A stretch of DNA of 64,000 nt from Tragulus kanchil (Eukaryota; Chordata; Mammalia; Artiodactyla; Tragulidae): contig JAIOJX010000032.1 of assembly GCA_022376925.1 (NCBI GenBank), positions 203,914,939 to 203,978,938 of the forward strand, given 5' to 3'. How positions within the stretch are numbered: the first letter of the stretch is position 1; each line of letters opens with the position of its first letter. The notes beneath the pieces are model-generated. The model saw only the letters and a list, made by a program, of their open reading frames with translations. It ran no database searches and was not told the origin of the DNA. Of this stretch, positions 49,300 to 60,756 are shown piece by piece. A program made the translations under genes and the position numbers.

Positions 49300-50709
49300 C
49301 TACAGGGGATGATAGGAAAGGAAAGAACAGGAAAGAGGAACCTTTCAATGCCAGTCCTCAAAGCTCAGGGGATCTTCCAAAAAACAGCAGAAATACCCTA
49401 ATGGAGTGAGGAATGAGATATAAAGCAACCAAAAGAAGGTTTTACTATTTTTCATTGTCGTTTGGATGTTTGACGGAAATATGCAAAAGGATAAACAGTT
49501 CATCATTTTAGTTAGGAGTATTAGGCTATTAAGGTAGAGATGGTCTGCCACCACCAGTATTCCTGCCTGGAGAATTCCATGGACTGAGAAGCCTGGTGGG
49601 CTACAGTCCATAGGATCACACAGAGTCAGACATGACCTAAGCACTTAGCACAGCAGTCGCCAATGGGCCAGTTGGTTTCTCTGGGCTAATAATCAGAGGC
49701 TATGCTACTAAATCTAGGATGGTCAACTCCTAGATTGATGAATGAGGATGAATTTATGCCATTGATCACAAAGGGGTCTGGAAGATAGGACAGTTAACGA
49801 AAACCAGTTTAATTACTGAGTTAAAGAACATGCCTTACTGATAATGCATATCAACATCTTTATGTTGCTTATAAGAACTTTATAAGTCTCTGTTTGGACC
49901 TCTAAAATGTTCTGCCATAGTAAATTTTTAAGCAAATCAGACATACTTCAGGTTCCTTTACAATAGCAGTAATAATAACAACAAAGTCGGATTAGCACTA
50001 ATGATCGCTAAATTTAATGAATATTTTGTTTTTGCTAGGCATTGTTCTAGGCAATTAACTCAATCTTCAAGAAAGACCTGTTAGGTACAATACTGCCCTC
50101 ATTTATAGATGGGGAAACTGAGATTAAGAGGTAAAATAACTTGCTCAAGAACAAATCTCTCAGCCACTAGTTTCAAATCCTGATACAAAACCTCCCAATC
50201 TGCTGTTTTAACCACTGAGTTACCCCCACTGCCTTATACCTTTGAACCTTACCATTTTTTTCTGTGGACCAGCAGCATTTTCATTATCGAGGAGTTTGCT
50301 GAAAATGCAGACTCAGTCCAGTCTTAGCCCCAGTGAACAGAAATGTGGATTTGATAAGAGCCACAGGTAATTCACGTGCATCTTTAAGTTTGAGAAGCAC
50401 TTGCTACAGGGGATGATAGGAAAGGAAAGAACAGGAAAGAGGAACCTTTCAATGCCAGTCCTCAAAGCTCAGGGGATCTTCCAAAAAACAGCAGAAATAC
50501 CCTAATGGAGTGAGGAATGAGATATAAAGCAACCAAAAAGAAGGTTTTACTATTTTTCATTGTCGTTTGGATGTTCAAACATTAACATGAACGATCGTTA
50601 AATATGCCAAGGATGCAAAAGTGGATAAAACAGGGTAACTTCATGAAATTTCAAGTCTACTCATTAAGCTGTCATGAAAAACAGAGGTTATTAAAAACGA
50701 ATCAAAAAA

Positions 50710-51035
50710 AGGGCTTCCCTGGTGGCTTGATGATAAAGAATCTGGCTGCCAAGGCAGGACACAGGGTTGAATCCCTGATCGGGAAGATCCCAAATGCTTT
50801 GGAGCCACTTAGGCCTGTGTGCCACAACTATTGAGCCTGTGCTCTAGAGCCTGGGAATTGCAACTACTGAGCCTGTGTGCCACTGAAGTCACCACACCCT
50901 ACAGCCCACACGCCACAACAAAAGAAGCCACTGCAATGAAAACCCCGCGTGCCACAATTAAAGAGGAGCTCCCACTCACCACAACTAGAGAAAAGCCAGA
51001 GCAAATGAATGCATAAATAAATAAATAAATAAAGT
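50710..51035 (+). mobile_element. CHR-2-like SINE
   Basis: Head gggcttccctggtggcttga, body gagcctgtgctctagagcc, end caactagagaaaagcc and an AAATAAATAAATAAA tail. Same type as at 39403. Confidence 0.85.
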
Positions 51036-51164
51036 ATATAAAAATAAACCAAGTTATGTACATATTTTGTGAACATTTATGCCTTAACAACCAGCTTGTT
51101 AAATATTTGTCCACCCTTGCCTTTCTCTAAGTGATGGATGGCCTGTGGGAGAATCGAGACTGAA

Positions 51165-51202
<38 letters not shown>
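51165..51202. repeat. TG microsatellite
   Basis: About 18 TG units. Confidence 0.9.
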
Positions 51203-51205
<3 letters not shown>

Positions 51206-51865
51206 AAGTCCCACCTAAGCCTGGAGGCCCGCTGACAGCCGTTTCCCCTCTCGCTCTCCTCCTTCCCCTTCTCTTCCTCTGCTCCCACTCTCCAGAGCGC
51301 CTTCTGCAGAGATTCCGCTCCCGTTCCCTTGCCCGTGTCCATTGCTGTGCTGACCTCAGAGTGTTTTTTCTTTTAGTACCAAAACTCTGTTTATTTTAGA
51401 GCCAACCATCCGAATAAGGCAGGTGAGCAAATATGTGAATGTGTGGGGTAGGGACACATTGCACGCATTCCATCTAGACAGGTGTTTAAATTACAGCAGG
51501 AATAAATACAGGTGATGGATTGAAAAAAGGGTAGCAGAAGCAGAGAGGGCGGCCAGCTTCCGGTGGCTGGCCCGCCCAAGTGTTACTGCTTGTTACTGCT
51601 GTTTGCTAAAAGCAGCGCTGCTGCCAGTGCCATAATTAAAATATGATGGCACTGGCCTGATGGCGTCCCAGAATATACCCACCACCCACTCAGACACATA
51701 ACCTTTTGGTATCCCAACATGGGGCCAGGTCTAACTAGATCACTGTCATTCTGTTGGCACACTCTAGAAATGCTACAGTCCGGAATGCTCAAAATAAGTC
51801 CGAAACTCAAAGATAAGTCAACAAGTGTTCATTGCATTGCTGATCGTACACAAAGCCTTGGGTAA
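51203..51865. other. Unassigned sequence
   Basis: Pyrimidine-rich just after the TG repeat, then anonymous sequence. No exon recognised. Confidence 0.4.
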
Positions 51866-52487
51866 CATCCTAAGAGTACGAGCATTAAAATGTGGCCTTT
51901 GTTCTTAAGCCATGAAGAAATTGATAATCTAGTGAGAAAAACACCCAGATGAATAGCAATATTAAAGGCCTCCAGCATATGATAATTGCCATAATAAAAA
52001 CGTTAAGGAAATTCAAAGACGGCAGTTGAACTTGTACTAAAATGATTAGTTAGGAGGACTGGTATGGGGCTGGTGGAAAGGTGGTAGCTCCTAGGAGAAA
52101 AGGTAAGGCAGGAGTGAAAATGCAGAGACAGATAAGCAGTAAGAATCTCTGAGAAACAGAAAGCACTCTAACTTGGCTAAAGCTCAGAGTAATAGGAGAC
52201 AGAAACAGGAGAACACCTTGGTGAGGTCCCTGAATGCCAGTCTCTTTATCTAGTAGGCAGCGGTAAGATGGCTCACAGATTCTGACAGAGTAGTGCTATG
52301 CCAGCACAGTGGTGGAAGCAAGAAAATCAAGTGGAGAGTCAGCACAGTCAGGCAAGACATAGTAAAGCTGGGATGCTGGCCACGCTGTGCTCTCCTCATT
52401 CCTTCCTGAGACTGAAGAGGAGTGTTGGGCTTTGGAACTGGAGAACCGTGTCTGTAATATGAAGATAAAAGCCTCATGTGGGTGGCC

Positions 52488-52620
52488 CGAGCTGTGGCTG
52501 CCGCGGGAGGAGCAGGTGGGTGGGTGGAGCGGGCATCTGACCATCCGCGCAGGTTGCCAGGCGGGGAGGCAGCAGTAGGAAGCGGAGGAACGCGGGAGGC
52601 GTCGAGGGACCACCCGCAGC
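52488..52620. other. Short CpG-dense patch
   Basis: Roughly a dozen CpGs in about 130 bases, in a window that is otherwise CpG-poor. No open frame of note and no TATA-like motif. It directly precedes an L1 3' fragment. Its second copy is at about 53543-53675. A small CpG island, a methylation-escaped relic, or an unrecognised repeat are all possible. Confidence 0.5.
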
Positions 52621-52636
52621 CCTTTCTTCACCCTGG

Positions 52637-52832
52637 ACAATTGCTTTAAAATGTTGTACAGGTTTCTGCCATATGTCAATATGAATCAGCCACAGGTATA
52701 CACACTGTCCCCTCCTGTTTGAACCTCCATCCAACCGCACACCCCATCTCACTTCTCAAGGCTTTCACAGAACACTGGCTTGAGCTCCCCTGGGCACATG
52801 GCCAAGCCCCACTGGCTATCCATGTCAAACAT
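52637..52832 (-). mobile_element. L1 3' UTR fragment
   Basis: Reverse complement of the same 3' UTR that ends the large L1 near 35210: acaattgctttaaaatgttg, gaatcagccacaggtatac, then accccatctcacttctcaag. Repeated at about 53692-53887. Confidence 0.8.
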
Positions 52833-54042
52833 GGTACCTTCTTATCTCATAATTTCAGTGTCCTGAAATCTAAGGATTACACCAAGATAATATGATAGGA
52901 ACGTTTAGTGATTTGGAGTCATATCCTAAGAGTACGAGCATTAAAATGTGGCCTTTGTTCTTAAGCCATGAAGAAATTGATAATCTAGTGAGAAAAACAC
53001 CCAGATGAATAGCAATATTAAAGGCCTCCAGCATATGATAATTGCCATAATAAAAACGTTAAGGAAATTCAAAGACGGCAGTTGAACTTGTACTAAAATG
53101 ATTAGTTAGGAGGACTGGTATGGGGCTGGTGGAAAGGTGGTAGCTCCTAGGAGAAAAGGTAAGGCAGGAGTGAAAATGCAGAGACAGATAAGCAGTAAGA
53201 ATCTCTGAGAAACAGAAAGCACTCTAACTTGGCTAAAGCTCAGAGTAATAGGAGACAGAAACAGGAGAACACCTTGGTGAGGTCCCTGAATGCCAGTCTC
53301 TTTATCTAGTAGGCAGCGGTAAGATGGCTCACAGATTCTGACAGAGTAGTGCTATGCCAGCACAGTGGTGGAAGCAAGAAAATCAAGTGGAGAGTCAGCA
53401 CAGTCAGGCAAGACATAGTAAAGCTGGGATGCTGGCCACGCTGTGCTCTCCTCATTCCTTCCTGAGACTGAAGAGGATGTTGGGCTTTGGAACTGGAGAA
53501 CCGTGTCTGTAATATGAAGATAAAAGCCTCATGTGGGTGGCCCGAGCTGTGGCTGCCGCGGGAGGAGCAGGTGGGTGGGTGGAGCGGGCATCTGACCATC
53601 CGCGCAGGTTGCCAGGCGGGGAGGCAGCAGTAGGAAGCGGAGGAACGCGGGAGGCGTCAAGGGACCACCCGCAGCCCTTTCTTCACCCTGGACAATTGCT
53701 TTAAAATGTTGTACAGGTTTCTGCCATATGTCAATATGAATCAGCCACAGGTATACACACTGTCCCCTCCTGTTTGAACCTCCATCCAACCGCACACCCC
53801 ATCTCACTTCTCAAGGCTTTCACAGAACACTGGCTTGAGCTCCCCTGGGCACATGGCCAAGCCCCACTGGCTATCCATGTCAAACATGGTACCTTCTTAT
53901 CTCATAATTTCAGTGTCCTGAAATCTAAGGATTACACCAAGATAATATGATAGGAACGTTTAGTGATTTGGAGTCATATCCTACTTAGACAAATGTGGGC
54001 CTTTCAGTTATCCCGAGAGCTTGTACGGCAGCACACACAAGA

Positions 54043-55571
54043 ATGCCATCTCTGCCTCAAGAAAGAGTTATTCAGGGATCCTCTCCCCTGGATCTGAATA
54101 CAGAATTGCCTTATCAAAGCATGATGAAAAGGAAAGTCAGAAAGAAGAAAAAGAAGGGAACCATTACAGCAAATGTTGCTGGGACAAAGTTTGAAATTGT
54201 TTGTTTAGCGATAGGTGAAATGGGATTTACGAAAATGCCAGATAAGGATGAAATTAGCAGTCTTATATGGTGTGATTCTGTTGTTCAGCAGGAGAAGATG
54301 GCAGAGCTGCAAAATTACCAGAGGATCAACCATTTTCCAGGAATGGGGGAGACTCATAGGAAGGATTTCCTAGCGAGGACTATGACAAAAATGATCAAGT
54401 TTCGGCCTCTGGATTATACCTTTGTTCCTCGAACATGGATTTTCCCTGCTGAATATACACAATTTCAGAACTATATAAAAGAACTAAAGAAAAAAAGAAA
54501 GTAGAAGACTTCTATAGTAAAACCAGCTAATGGTGCAATGGGTCATGGGATTTCTTTGATAAGAAATGGTGACAAACTTCCATTTCAGGATCATTTGACT
54601 GTTCAAGAATACATTGAAAAGTCTTTCCTAATGGAAGGCTACAAGTTTGATTTAAGAATTTATATTCTGGTGACATTGTGTGATCCACTTAAAGTATTTC
54701 TCTACCATGATGGACTTGTGTAAATGGCAACAGAAAAGTACATTCTACCTAATGAGTCCAATTTGACCCAGTTATACATGCATCTGACAAACTACTCTGT
54801 TAACAAACAAAATGAGCATGTTGAAAGGGATGAAACTGAAAACAAAGGCAGCAAACGTTTCATCAAGTGGTTTACAGAATTCCTACAAGCAAATCAGCAT
54901 GATGTGGCTAAGTTTTGGACTGATACTTCAGAATTGGTGGTGAAGACTCTGATTGTAGCAGAACTTCATGTCCTGCATGCATATGGATATGCAGACCTGG
55001 TCAACTGCCACGAAGTGAAAGTGTCTGCTTCAAAGTCCTGGGATTTGACATTTTGTTGGATAGAAAACTAAAGCCGTGGCTTCTGCAGATCAATCGTGCC
55101 TCAAGCTTTGGAACCAATCAGAAAACAGACTATGATGTGAAAAAGGCAGTGCTGGTAAATGCACTGAAGTTAGTAAATATCAAGACCAGTGATAAAAGGA
55201 AAAACTTGGTTAAACAGAAAGCTGAAGCTCAAAGGAGACTTTATGGTCATAACTCAATAAAAAGACTTTTACCAGTTTCCTCAGACAGGGAACAACAGAG
55301 ACATCAGTTGGAGAGGCGGAAAGAAGAGCTGAAGGAGAGACTCGCTCAGGTATGGAAGCAGGTATCGAAAGAAGAACATGAAAATCGACACGTGGGGAAT
55401 TATAGGCAAATTTATCCTCCTGAAGATAAAACACTACTTGAAAAGTATGCAAATGTGTTGCCTTTCAGACCTTCCTTTCAGGAAGAGCAGCTTCATTCCA
55501 GCGAGAGCTGAATAATCCTTTGAAAAGGATGAAGGTAAAAGAATGAATGTTTATAAAGAAAAAAAAAGAAT
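54043..55571 (+). pseudogene. TTLL7: TTLL7 processed pseudogene (5' part, about 500 codons)
   Basis: An intronless copy of the mRNA for tubulin tyrosine ligase-like 7, an ATP-grasp enzyme that adds glutamates to tubulin tails. The start matches the family (MPSLPQ). Visible family motifs are VKPANGAMGHGISL, KFDLRIYILVT and HLTNYSVNK. Four lesions are seen: an in-frame TAG at 54502-54504 in a lysine-rich stretch; an in-frame TAA at 54721-54723; a one-base loss near 54985-54991; and a loss of about seven bases near 55459. The metal-binding segment is also changed (WLLQINRASSFG where the family has Glu and Pro). Copying stops after LKRMK at 55534. Next comes a donor-like gtaaaag and an A-rich tract at about 55555-55571, which suggests a transcript primed inside an intron. 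The C-terminal 40% of the protein is absent. No target-site duplication was found. Identity is from family recognition; the pseudogene call rests on the lesions and lack of introns. Confidence 0.93.
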
Positions 55572-55654
55572 GAAGCCAAACAATATATCTTAAAAACAAC
55601 CCATCATAGTTCCACATATAAAACCATATCACTTTTAGGATGCACTTTCCTTCC

Positions 55655-55938
55655 TTTTTTATTTTTTTTTTTTTAATTTTGGCCTCTTATTATTGGTCCT
55701 TCATTTATTCTATTTTCATCCATCTTAATTCTTTGGCCTGTGTGGGCCTCCCATTGCGGTGGCCTCTCTCGTTGCAGAGCACCGGCTCTGGGCGCATGCG
55801 CTCCAGAACGCTGGCTCAAAATTGGACACACTGCTCCAGCCACTCTGCGGCATATGGGATCTTCCCGTGCCAGGGATCGAACCGGCACCCCTTGCACTGC
55901 AAGGCAGACTCTTTACCTACTGGACCATCAGGGAAGCC
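55655..55938 (-). mobile_element. CHR-like SINE with target-site duplication
   Basis: Minus-strand copy: T-run, ttggcctcttattattggtc, ttttcatccatcttaattct, gatcgaaccggcaccccttg, ending ggaccatcagggaagc. Eight-base repeats ttccttcc flank it at 55647-55654 and 55939-55946. It lies just downstream of the TTLL7 retrocopy. Confidence 0.88.
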
Positions 55939-56003
55939 TTCCTTCCATTTTAACAGTTGGTAACATTCAAATGATTTCATAAATAAGATGTCTCTAACAG
56001 GAC

Positions 56004-58223
56004 AAATCAAGAGGTAGAGACTGTTGATATTATGTTGCAATCTTTTGTAATAAATGGTTTATTACAGAATTGTATATACATTACTGAATACAAAATAGAC
56101 TGAAATAACTTAAAAGAAAAAAAGCTCTGCCAGATCAACATTAACCAGCATCGACCTCTGTGCATGCGTGTGCTTACCAGTCCCCCTGGAACACGATGCT
56201 CTCCAGTTACAGCAGACCCCAGGACTCAACATTTCTACACATATGGTTCATCTACAAATATAGTGGTTAAAAAAAACCCCAAAAACCAAAACAAACCCTC
56301 TCTAACTGGCGTTTATGGGTTTTCACGTGACTTTGAGGTGTATCATGCCTGCTTAGGAAACACAAGCAGAAAATATAGAATATAGCTATGCCAGAAGAGG
56401 CAGGAATGATCTCCAACTTGGAAACGGAAAAATCAGAGGCTATTCTGTGCTTTACCATTAGTCCTAGGAAGGTCCTTCATGCCACTCAGCACAGTTGGAG
56501 GCTGACATTTTGTTGCTACCACCTTACACTTTACTTCCCAATTGCTAGACTTAATTTTCAGAAAAGAGTTCTCTCAGCTCTAAAGGACCTTTGCCATGAC
56601 TCTGTTTCAAGAGCACAGTGATAGAGCTGAAGAGCTTCATGCCATGTTTTGTGCTACACTGTAATTGTAGGTTTATTCGCCTATCTTACCCCACAAATTA
56701 CATGTTCCTTTAGCACAGGGACTGTATCTTATTCCCCTCTGTATCCCTGGAGTTTACCGTGTAGGCACAAAAGTATTTATATAAATGAAGTGGGTCTCAT
56801 CTAGTCTCAGATACACCCTCACACACACACCTCAATCTCCAGCTAGCAGCTAGTCTTACCAGTTTAGTAGAAAAGTGATTCGTGTCACTGGAAGGCTGGC
56901 AAGGAAACGAAAGGTTCCAAATTATCTCTTTTAACAAATACCACAAGGAAAGGACTGCTTTGGAACGAGGGGAAATGAAATAATCAGTGACTAGAGTGGG
57001 AGATAAGTGTTATTCTTGCGCTATCACCCTGTGTAATTTTAGAGATGATTTCTGCCCAGTCTTGAAGTTTTGGGAAAAGCTCTCAAATGGGTAAAATAAT
57101 GAAAAGTTTTGGGAAAGCTCTCTGGTAAATCAAGAGGTAGAGACTGTTGATATTATGTTGCAATCTTTTGTAATAAATGGTTTATTACAGAATTGTATAT
57201 ACATTACTGAATACAAAATAGACTGAAATAACTTAAAAGAAAAAAAGCTCTGCCAGATCAACATTAACCAGCATTGACCTCTGTGCATGCGTGTGCTTAC
57301 CAGTCCCCCTGGAACACGATGCTCTCCAGTTACAGCAGACCCCAGGACTCAACATTTCTACACATATGGTTCATCTACAAATATAGTGGTTAAAAAAAAC
57401 CCCAAAAACCAAAACAAACCCTCTCTAACTGGCGTTTATGGGTTTTCACGTGACTTTGAGGTGTATCATGCCTGCTTAGGAAACACAAGCAGAAAATATA
57501 GAATATAGCTATGCCAGAAGAGGCAGGAATGATCTCCAACTTGGAAACGGAAAAATCAGAGGCTATTCTGTGCTTTACCATTAGTCCTAGGAAGGTCCTT
57601 CATGCCACTCAGCACAGTTGGAGGCTGACATTTTGTTGCTACCACCTTACACTTTACTTCCCAATTGCTAGACTTAATTTTCAGAAAAGAGTTCTCTCAG
57701 CTCTAAAGGACCTTTGCCATGACTCTGTTTCAAGAGCACAGTGATAGAGCTGAAGAGCTTCATGCCATGTTTTGTGCTACACTGTAATTGTAGGTTTATT
57801 CGCCTATCTTACCCCACAAATTACATGTTCCTTTAGCACAGGGACTGTATCTTATTCCCCTCTGTATCCCTGGAGTTTACCGTGTAGGCACAAAAGTATT
57901 TATATAAATGAAGTGGGTCTCATCTAGTCTCAGATACACCCTCACACACACACCTCAATCTCCAGCTAGCAGCTAGTCTTACCAGTTTAGTAGAAAAGTG
58001 ATTCGTGTCACTGGAAGGCTGGCAAGGAAACGAAAGGTTCCAAATTATCTCTTTTAACAAATACCACAAGGAAAGGACTGCTTTGGAACGAGGGGAAATG
58101 AAATAATCAGTGACTAGAGTGGGAGATAAGTGTTATTCTTGCGCTATCACCCTGTGTAATTTTAGAGATGATTTCTGCCCAGTCTTGAAGTTTTGGGAAA
58201 AGCTCTCAAATGGGTAAAATAAT
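56004..58223. repeat. Direct duplication block 18 (period 1123 bp)
   Basis: Copy 1 is 56004-57100 and copy 2 is 57127-58223, at a constant offset of 1123. The 26 bp spacer repeats gttttgggaaa and ctctc from the end of copy 1 and then a damaged version of the sequence before copy 1. One C/T difference at a CpG (agcatcgacc against agcattgacc). No gene or named repeat inside. Confidence 0.93.
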
Positions 58224-59228
58224 AGCTTAAACCTACAGATTTTGTTCCTTGACTGTGAATACACTATATATGCTTCTTCTTAACACTGAAATAGCAAAGA
58301 GCTAATACCCCATTTGAGATTCACCTAAGCAACCTCAGGTTAAGTGCTGTTTGCAAATTTCAGGTATCTTATTTGTCAAAATGGAAATGGAAATTCAATA
58401 TCAAAGGTTTAGTATAGCTTAACATGAAAGCAAATCAATGGCAGAGCATTCCCAGTGCAGCTTACAACCTTGGCATAGCTCAATCTCTTTGTGATAGCAT
58501 GGTTCATAAAATCTTAAATAAATTGTCTAACAAGGTCTAGAGATGCAGTTTTACAAGATAACTTCAGGAATCCACTGTAGTCTAAGGAGAGGTGAGAGTC
58601 CTGTGTGAAATGAGAAGAGGCAGAAAAACATGAGAGAAAAAGTGTAAAGTCAGAGAGACTCAGGTTTGAGTCCTGGTGCAGTCACTTGCCATTTGTGTGA
58701 CCTCAGCAAAGTGACCTATGTTTTCACCTATTTCCTTCATCTGTTAAAAATACAGTTTACTGCATAAGGTTAAACAGATCATGCCTATAAAGTACTTAGC
58801 ACAGTGCCTAGTACAAAGCAGACATCCAACTAATGTCAGCTACTGGATTACGAAGGATGGGTGTGGTGCTGTTGATGAAAAAAAGGGGAAGAGGAATAGG
58901 TCTTTAAGAAGAGTATAAAAACCAACACAACACAGAAGAGACATTCTTTTCAATTTAGCAAGCATGTAATAAGTGCATCTCAAGTGCTGGGTGATGGGTT
59001 AGAAAGAACACCATCAAATAGTTTATAACTCAACAGAGAAGAAGAGATGCAAACAATAATAACAGATTTGGTATAGGGAATGACTAACGAAAGGCTAAGG
59101 GCACAGACGATGGAAAGATGAGATGCGGCTGGGGTGGTGGGGAATTATTCATCCATTTATTTTTCTAAAAAAGGAATGAATGCAACCATATATCCAGGTT
59201 GGAAAAAAATGGTGAAAAAATGGACATG
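58224..59228. other. Unassigned sequence around a MIR relic
   Basis: No gene recognised outside the MIR at 58640-58830. Confidence 0.4.
58640..58830 (+). mobile_element. MIR relic
   Basis: Well-preserved order: gactcaggtttgagtcctgg, tgtgacctcagcaaagtgac, catctgttaaaaatac, then agtacttagcacagtgccta. Confidence 0.8.
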
Positions 59229-59636
59229 GTCACTTCCCATCCTTAATCAAGTACCTTAGAGTCCAGTAGAATCGACGCATTTACTGAGAACTACCCATGA
59301 GTAAGGTTCTGAGGCAGCAAAACATACTGCCTCCAGAGAGCTCGCTGTGAAGGACACAGCTGTCTGAACAAACACAGACAATTGTGTGGCAAATAAAATG
59401 TCATGCCTATGAGAGATGTGGCACTCACACTGAGCCGGGACAAACGCCTATAGTTACAGACAGTTGTTGTTTCGTCGCTCAGTCATGTCTGACTCTTTCT
59501 AACCCCAAGGACTGTAGCACTCCCAGTTTCCCTGTCCTTCACTATCTCCCAGAGCAGGCTCAAACTCATATCCATTGAATCAGTGATGCCATTCAACCAT
59601 CTCATCGTGTTGTCCCCTTCTCCTCTGCCTTCTGTT

Positions 59637-59951
59637 CTGTTTTCTTTTTGTGGGGGCGGGCGGTGGGCGGGTTGGGGAGAGAGAGGAGTGGGCAGGATGC
59701 TTCTATTGGTCTTTCATTTATCTATTTTCATCCATCTTTGTTCTTTGGGCCATGTGGGTCTCCCATCTCAGTGGCCTAGGTTGTCACAGAGCACCGGCTC
59801 TGGGCGCATTGCGCTCCAGAGCTCCCACTCAGTAATTGGACACATCGGTCCAGCTGCCTCTGCGGCACATGGGATCTTCCCAGGCCAAGGATCGAACCGG
59901 GGCCTTGCACTGCAAGGCGGTGTCCTTACCCACTGGACAACCAGGGAAGCC
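59637..59951 (-). mobile_element. CHR-like SINE with G/C-rich tail extension, in BovB
   Basis: Read on the minus strand it ends gaccaatagaagcatcctgc and then about 45 bases rich in CCC before the A tail, like the nested SINE at 23228. Twelve-base repeats ctgccttctgtt flank it at 59625-59636 and 59952-59963. This copy has lost bases near 59900 relative to the one at 60757. Confidence 0.9.
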
Positions 59952-60756
59952 CTGCCTTCTGTTTTTCGCAGCATCAGGGTATTTTCCAATCAGTCAGCTC
60001 TTCACATCAGGTGGCCAAAGTATTAGAGTTTCAGCTTCAGCAACATTCCTTCCAATGAATACTCAGAGTTGATTTCCTTAAAGACTGACTGGTTTGATTT
60101 CCCTGCTATACAAGGGACTCTCAAGAGTCATCTCCAGCACCACAATTTGAAAGCATCAATTCTTCAGCACTCAGACTTCTTTATGGTCCAACTCTCACAT
60201 GTGTACATGATTATTTGCTGGCAAAGTGATGTCTCTGCTTTTTAACTTGCTGTCTAGGTTTGTCATAGCTTTTCTTCCAGGAGCAAGTGTCTTTCAATTT
60301 CATGGCTGCAGTCAACTATCGGAGGTGATTTTGGAGCGCCTCAGAATAAAGTCTGTCACTTCCCATCCTTAATCAAGTACCTTAGAGTCCAGTAGAATCG
60401 TTACTGAGAACTACCCATGAGTAAGGTTCTGAGGCAGCAAAACATACTGCCTCCAGAGAGCTCGCTGTGAAGGACACAGCTGTCTGAACAAACACAGACA
60501 ATTGTGTGGCAAATAAAATGTCATGCCTATGAGAGATGTGGCACTCACACTGAGCCGGGACAAACGCCTATAGTTACAGACAGTTGTTGTTTCGTCGCTC
60601 AGTCATGTCTGACTCTTTCTAACCCCAAGGACTGTAGCACTCCCAGTTTCCCTGTCCTTCACTATCTCCCAGAGCAGGCTCAAACTCATATCCATTGAAT
60701 CAGTGATGCCATTCAACCATCTCATCGTGTTGTCCCCTTCTCCTCTGCCTTCTGTT

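Larger units (their letters stand above)
48394..50575. repeat. Direct duplication block 16 (period about 1104 bp)
   Basis: Copy 1 is 48394-49470 and copy 2 is 49498-50575. The 27 bp spacer looks like a base-depleted version of the sequence following copy 2 (both contain aaatatgc, then gcaaaa, then ggataaa). Interior differences are a single A in a run near 50537. Confidence 0.93.
51866..53983. repeat. Direct duplication block 17 (period about 1055 bp)
   Basis: Copy 1 is 51866-52928 and copy 2 is 52923-53983, joined with a shared 6-base atccta. One CpG-type difference (gcgtcgaggg against gcgtcaaggg) and a GT loss near 53477 separate them. It ends about 60 bases before the TTLL7 retrocopy start codon. 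Confidence 0.93.

Noticed and set aside
53995..54042. Upstream extension of the TTLL7 frame (starting MGLSVIPRACT)
   Set aside because: Continues the frame by chance into the 5' untranslated part; TTLL7 starts at MPSLPQ at 54043.
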